Shown piece after piece: positions 61,888 to 64,000 of a stretch of DNA of 64,000 nucleotides. This stretch comes from Rummeliibacillus pycnus_B (GTDB lineage Bacteria; Bacillota; Bacilli; Bacillales_A; Planococcaceae): positions 60,662 through 124,661 of the forward strand of contig NZ_JBCMNM010000042.1 in assembly GCF_050459865.1 (NCBI RefSeq), given 5' to 3'. How positions within the stretch are numbered: the first letter of the stretch is position 1; the number at the start of each line of letters is the position of its first letter. Position numbers and translations under genes: made by a program. The notes beneath the pieces are model-generated. The model searched no databases. It saw only the letters and a list, made by a program, of their open reading frames with translations, and was not told the DNA's origin.

Positions 61888-63285
61888 ATTGATATAAAAC
61901 CTCTAAAAGTAAAAGAATTAGTAGCAATTGTTTCAGGAGACTTAAAGCAAGGTTCAATAGATCAAATCATACAGAACGGCGCATATCGACTAAAGCAAGT
62001 TAAAAAAACAAATACAGCCCTATTTTCAAGTGTACGAATTACTGGTTGGGAAATGCTAGAACCATATTCACCTCTAATACTTGTGACAGACTGTGAATAT
62101 AAACAAAAGGAGCTACCTAAAGATTTAATCCTAATTAAAGTAGTGAACTTAGAAGAAGCCTACTGGAAGTTTGTACTCTACTATCGTAGCCAATTTCAAC
62201 TTCCTGTTGTGGCCATTACCGGAACCTCCGGAAAGACAACGACAAAAGAGATGATTAAACATATTCTTACTTTTGATAAAAAAATTACCGCAACAACTCT
62301 CAGTAATAATTCTCGAACAGCTTTTTTACAGTATTTACTTAGCATAGAGGATGAGACTGATGCAGCGATTATAGAAACTCCTGTTGGTTCACCTGGGGAT
62401 ATAAGAAATGCAGGAAAATACTTCAAACCAACAATCGGGATTATAACTAATATTGGCGAGCATCATTTAAATTATTGCAAGACATTAGAGGGGTATATCG
62501 AAGCAAAGGGAGAAATTTTGGAGGTAATTGAAAATAATGGTGTATTGATCATAAGCTCAGAGGATGTTAATACAAGTAAAATTGATATGTCGAAATTTAG
62601 AGGACATATTATTAAAATTGGGAAACATGAGTCTTGTGATTTTAGAGCAACTCAAATTCGCTATAAACAAAACGGTATGAAATTTACTCTGCATCACAAA
62701 AAGAAAAAATATGATATTTTTGTACCTGGATTTGGAGAGCATCAAGTATATAACGCGCTTGCTTCAATTGCTGCTGTTTACCAAATGGGTGTATCCATAT
62801 CAAAAGCGGCTATTCGATTACATTCGTTCCAGCATTTGAATAAACATCTACAAATTTTTGAAGGCATCAACGATTCGATCCTTATTGATGATACCTGGAG
62901 TATTACAACAACTTCCTTACAGTCAGCATTAGAAGTATTAAACGAACTTGGTAAAAGTAAAAAAAAGGTGGCAATCATAGGTACAATTACGGATTTAGGG
63001 GCAAGTGGATACAGAATTCACGAACAGGCAGGGGAATTGATCCATGATATTGGTGTGGATGTTCTGATCACCATTGGTGGGCATGCAAAAATTATGGCTG
63101 AACATGCAGTGAAATTAGGAATGGACATACCCGTGTATACCTTTAGAAATGATACACTAGCTTACCAATTATTACGTAAAATCGTGGATAACAATACTAT
63201 TATATTAATAAAAGGGGATATGTATAGTAAGCCGGTGCATGAATTGGCGAAAAATTTAAAAAAGTCATCAAATCCCTCAGAATAA
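61888..63285 (+). CDS. MurF-like ligase starting at ATT
   Basis: Residues 1-100 form a short MurF-type N-terminal domain; the central ligase has GTSGKTT (112-118), IIETPVGSPGDI (EMGANxPGEI counterpart), TNIGEHHL and GEHQVYNA. The late motif is IDDTWSITTTSL instead of the MurF NANP motif, so UDP-MurNAc-tripeptide is an unlikely substrate. 465 residues. The frame is closed by TGA at 61885-61887, and AAAGGAG (61876-61882) is spaced for ATT at 61888. The TTG at 61889 is out of frame and hits TAA two codons later. The next ATG (62053) would remove half of the N-terminal domain. Confidence 0.75.
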   Translation: MDIKPLKVKELVAIVSGDLKQGSIDQIIQNGAYRLKQVKKTNTALFSSVRITGWEMLEPYSPLILVTDCEYKQKELPKDLILIKVVNLEEAYWKFVLYYRSQFQLPVVAITGTSGKTTTKEMIKHILTFDKKITATTLSNNSRTAFLQYLLSIEDETDAAIIETPVGSPGDIRNAGKYFKPTIGIITNIGEHHLNYCKTLEGYIEAKGEILEVIENNGVLIISSEDVNTSKIDMSKFRGHIIKIGKHESCDFRATQIRYKQNGMKFTLHHKKKKYDIFVPGFGEHQVYNALASIAAVYQMGVSISKAAIRLHSFQHLNKHLQIFEGINDSILIDDTWSITTTSLQSALEVLNELGKSKKKVAIIGTITDLGASGYRIHEQAGELIHDIGVDVLITIGGHAKIMAEHAVKLGMDIPVYTFRNDTLAYQLLRKIVDNNTIILIKGDMYSKPVHELAKNLKKSSNPSE

Positions 63286-63308
63286 GATAATATTCAGAGG
63301 GTTTTTTT
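63274..63308 (+). terminator. terminator of the MurF-like gene
   Basis: CCCTCAGAATA pairs with TATTCAGAGGG, with A-A mismatch, followed by seven T. Confidence 0.85.
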
Positions 63309-63340
63309 CGCAAGTCATTAAAGAAAATCTTTTACGATAT

Positions 63341-63415
63341 AGGTGACAAACACAGTGCCTTATAAAGCAGTAAAATAATAAATTGTAATAATATACGATG
63401 AAAGGAGGAAAATTT
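63341..63415 (+). promoter_or_regulatory. conserved promoter region of the second Cys-rich gene
   Basis: TGACAAACACAGTGCCTT … TAAATTGTAATAAT … GAAAGGAGG. Aligns block for block with 51620-51690 upstream of the paralogue. Confidence 0.55.
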
Positions 63416-63847
63416 ATGGGCGTAATGTGTCCTTGTGGTGTAAAAGTAAAAGCAAAGAAAAAATGCCATAAGGTTAAATTTAACGGGGTAAAAGGGACAA
63501 TTGAAGGGAATTTGACATACCGAGCGGATATTTGTGTAACAAACCTTGCATCTTCTACACTCTGTTTAGAATTTAAAGATAAAGAAACACCAAATAAATT
63601 TAGCTTCTTGTTTAAGGCAATTTCGATCACTTCTGTTAAATGTAAAAAGGAAGGGCAGAACTGTGTTATATCTGTAAAAGGTACAGGTATGATAGGCAAT
63701 AAAGTATATCTTTTTAAAGCAATTTTTATAGATTCAATTGAACAAGACAAAGTTAAATGCTTTGTAATTAAAAACTTCTTCAACCAAAATGGTGCAGTCT
63801 GTGTTTCACAAGGTTCAATTGATGCTTTAGGCTGTCAGACTTTGTAA
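63416..63847 (+). CDS. small Cys- and Lys-rich beta protein, basic paralogue
   Basis: It is 143 residues starting MGVMCPCGVKVKAKKKCHKV. It has ten cysteines (5, 7, 17, 40, 50, 76, 83, 115, 129, 140), including all six of the paralogue at 51691, and 21 lysines with one arginine against 10 acidic residues (net about +12). Most lysines replace neutral residues of the paralogue. The fold is therefore kept while the surface became basic. ATG 63416 follows AAAGGAGG. A structural spore component or lysine-bearing acceptor for the neighbouring ligases is inferred; the family is not recognised. Confidence 0.75.
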   Translation: MGVMCPCGVKVKAKKKCHKVKFNGVKGTIEGNLTYRADICVTNLASSTLCLEFKDKETPNKFSFLFKAISITSVKCKKEGQNCVISVKGTGMIGNKVYLFKAIFIDSIEQDKVKCFVIKNFFNQNGAVCVSQGSIDALGCQTL

Positions 63848-63880
63848 CAGAAATGAAACTCTCGGTTTAAACAGCCGAGG
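63848..63880 (+). terminator. hairpin after the second Cys-rich gene
   Basis: ATGAAACTCTCGGTT…CCGAG retains the left arm seen at 52139 and a shorter CTCGG/CCGAG stem. Confidence 0.5.
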
Positions 63881-63942
63881 ACACTGGAAAAAGTAAAAAT
63901 GGAAGAATATTTTGATGAAACTTTGCGTTATTATTTATGTTG

Positions 63943-64000
63943 AAGTGGATTCAACGTAGACTCCTGTGGGAAAGGTGAGACCCGCAGAGCGATTAAGGAA
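63943..64000. repeat. Bacillales GACTCCTGCGGG repeat, second copy, cut by the window end
   Basis: GACTCCTGTGGGAAAGGTGAGACCCGCAGAGCG matches the interior left half of the repeat at 57206. The preceding GAAGTGGATTC resembles its terminal repeat. The right part lies outside the window. Confidence 0.65.

Noticed and set aside
51691..63847. Cys-rich paralogues as endospore appendage (Ena/DUF3992) subunits
   Set aside because: Size, N-terminal cysteines and spore context suggested it, but I see no convincing sequence match to Ena proteins as I remember them; left as an unrecognised family.

Overview
This is a low-GC Firmicutes chromosome segment, almost certainly from an endospore-forming member of the Bacillaceae. 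The evidence is strong AAGGAGG-type ribosome binding sites, a CotZ/CotY-like spore coat protein, YheC/YheD-type ATP-grasp proteins, an intracellular subtilisin with an LIPY propeptide motif, and Bacillus-type dispersed hairpin repeats. I see no rRNA, tRNA, CRISPR array, prophage or intact insertion sequence. The region reads as an accessory stretch of small operons, with many intergenic repeats and several decayed genes.

Layout. 0.5-3.6 kb: a membrane-anchored Mrr-type nuclease and a pnuC-nadR nicotinamide riboside salvage operon, all on the minus strand. 4-10 kb: a rifampicin-phosphotransferase/PEP-synthase-like dikinase and an Lsa-type ABC-F ribosome-protection protein with an elaborate attenuator leader. 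10-16 kb: a Dph6-like PP-loop enzyme, an unknown membrane protein, a broken resolvase, an ECF sigma/anti-sigma pair with a good ECF promoter, and an SDR epimerase. 16-21.4 kb: a two-component system between two related membrane proteins, followed by a FAD monooxygenase. 22.2-26.3 kb: a large secreted modular metallophosphoesterase split by a frameshift. 26.8-29 kb: an orphan IS605-type right end (candidate omega RNA) next to a coupled intracellular protease and nuclease. 29.5-43 kb: VanZ, DUF2785, tandem amidohydrolases with a LysR regulator, a chemoreceptor, a TetR/MFS efflux pair, a polysaccharide deacetylase, VOC and HAD proteins. 43.5-47 kb: a polar amino acid ABC transporter with a saccharopine/lysine dehydrogenase-like enzyme. 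47-51.5 kb: DUF1643, SstT, and a TetR-DUF4097 operon.

The most interesting part is 51.6-63.9 kb. Two paralogous small cysteine-rich proteins bracket the segment, and they share promoter-proximal and 3' flanking sequence. One is neutral and one is strongly lysine-rich. Between them lie a protein made of two tandem ATP-grasp modules (the first degenerate), a CotZ-like coat protein, a 722-residue fusion of a YheC/D ATP-grasp to a MurF-like ligase (the domain order of cyanophycin synthetase), a further ATP-grasp ligase, and a stand-alone MurF-like ligase that appears to start at ATT. I infer a spore-surface amide-ligation or polymer-making locus. The sequence supports the architecture but not the substrate.

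Themes: three genes lack ATG/GTG/TTG at the position their ribosome binding site points to (11417, 47139, 61888). At least four dispersed repeat families are present. Several regulators have visible palindromic or ECF-type target sites next to them.
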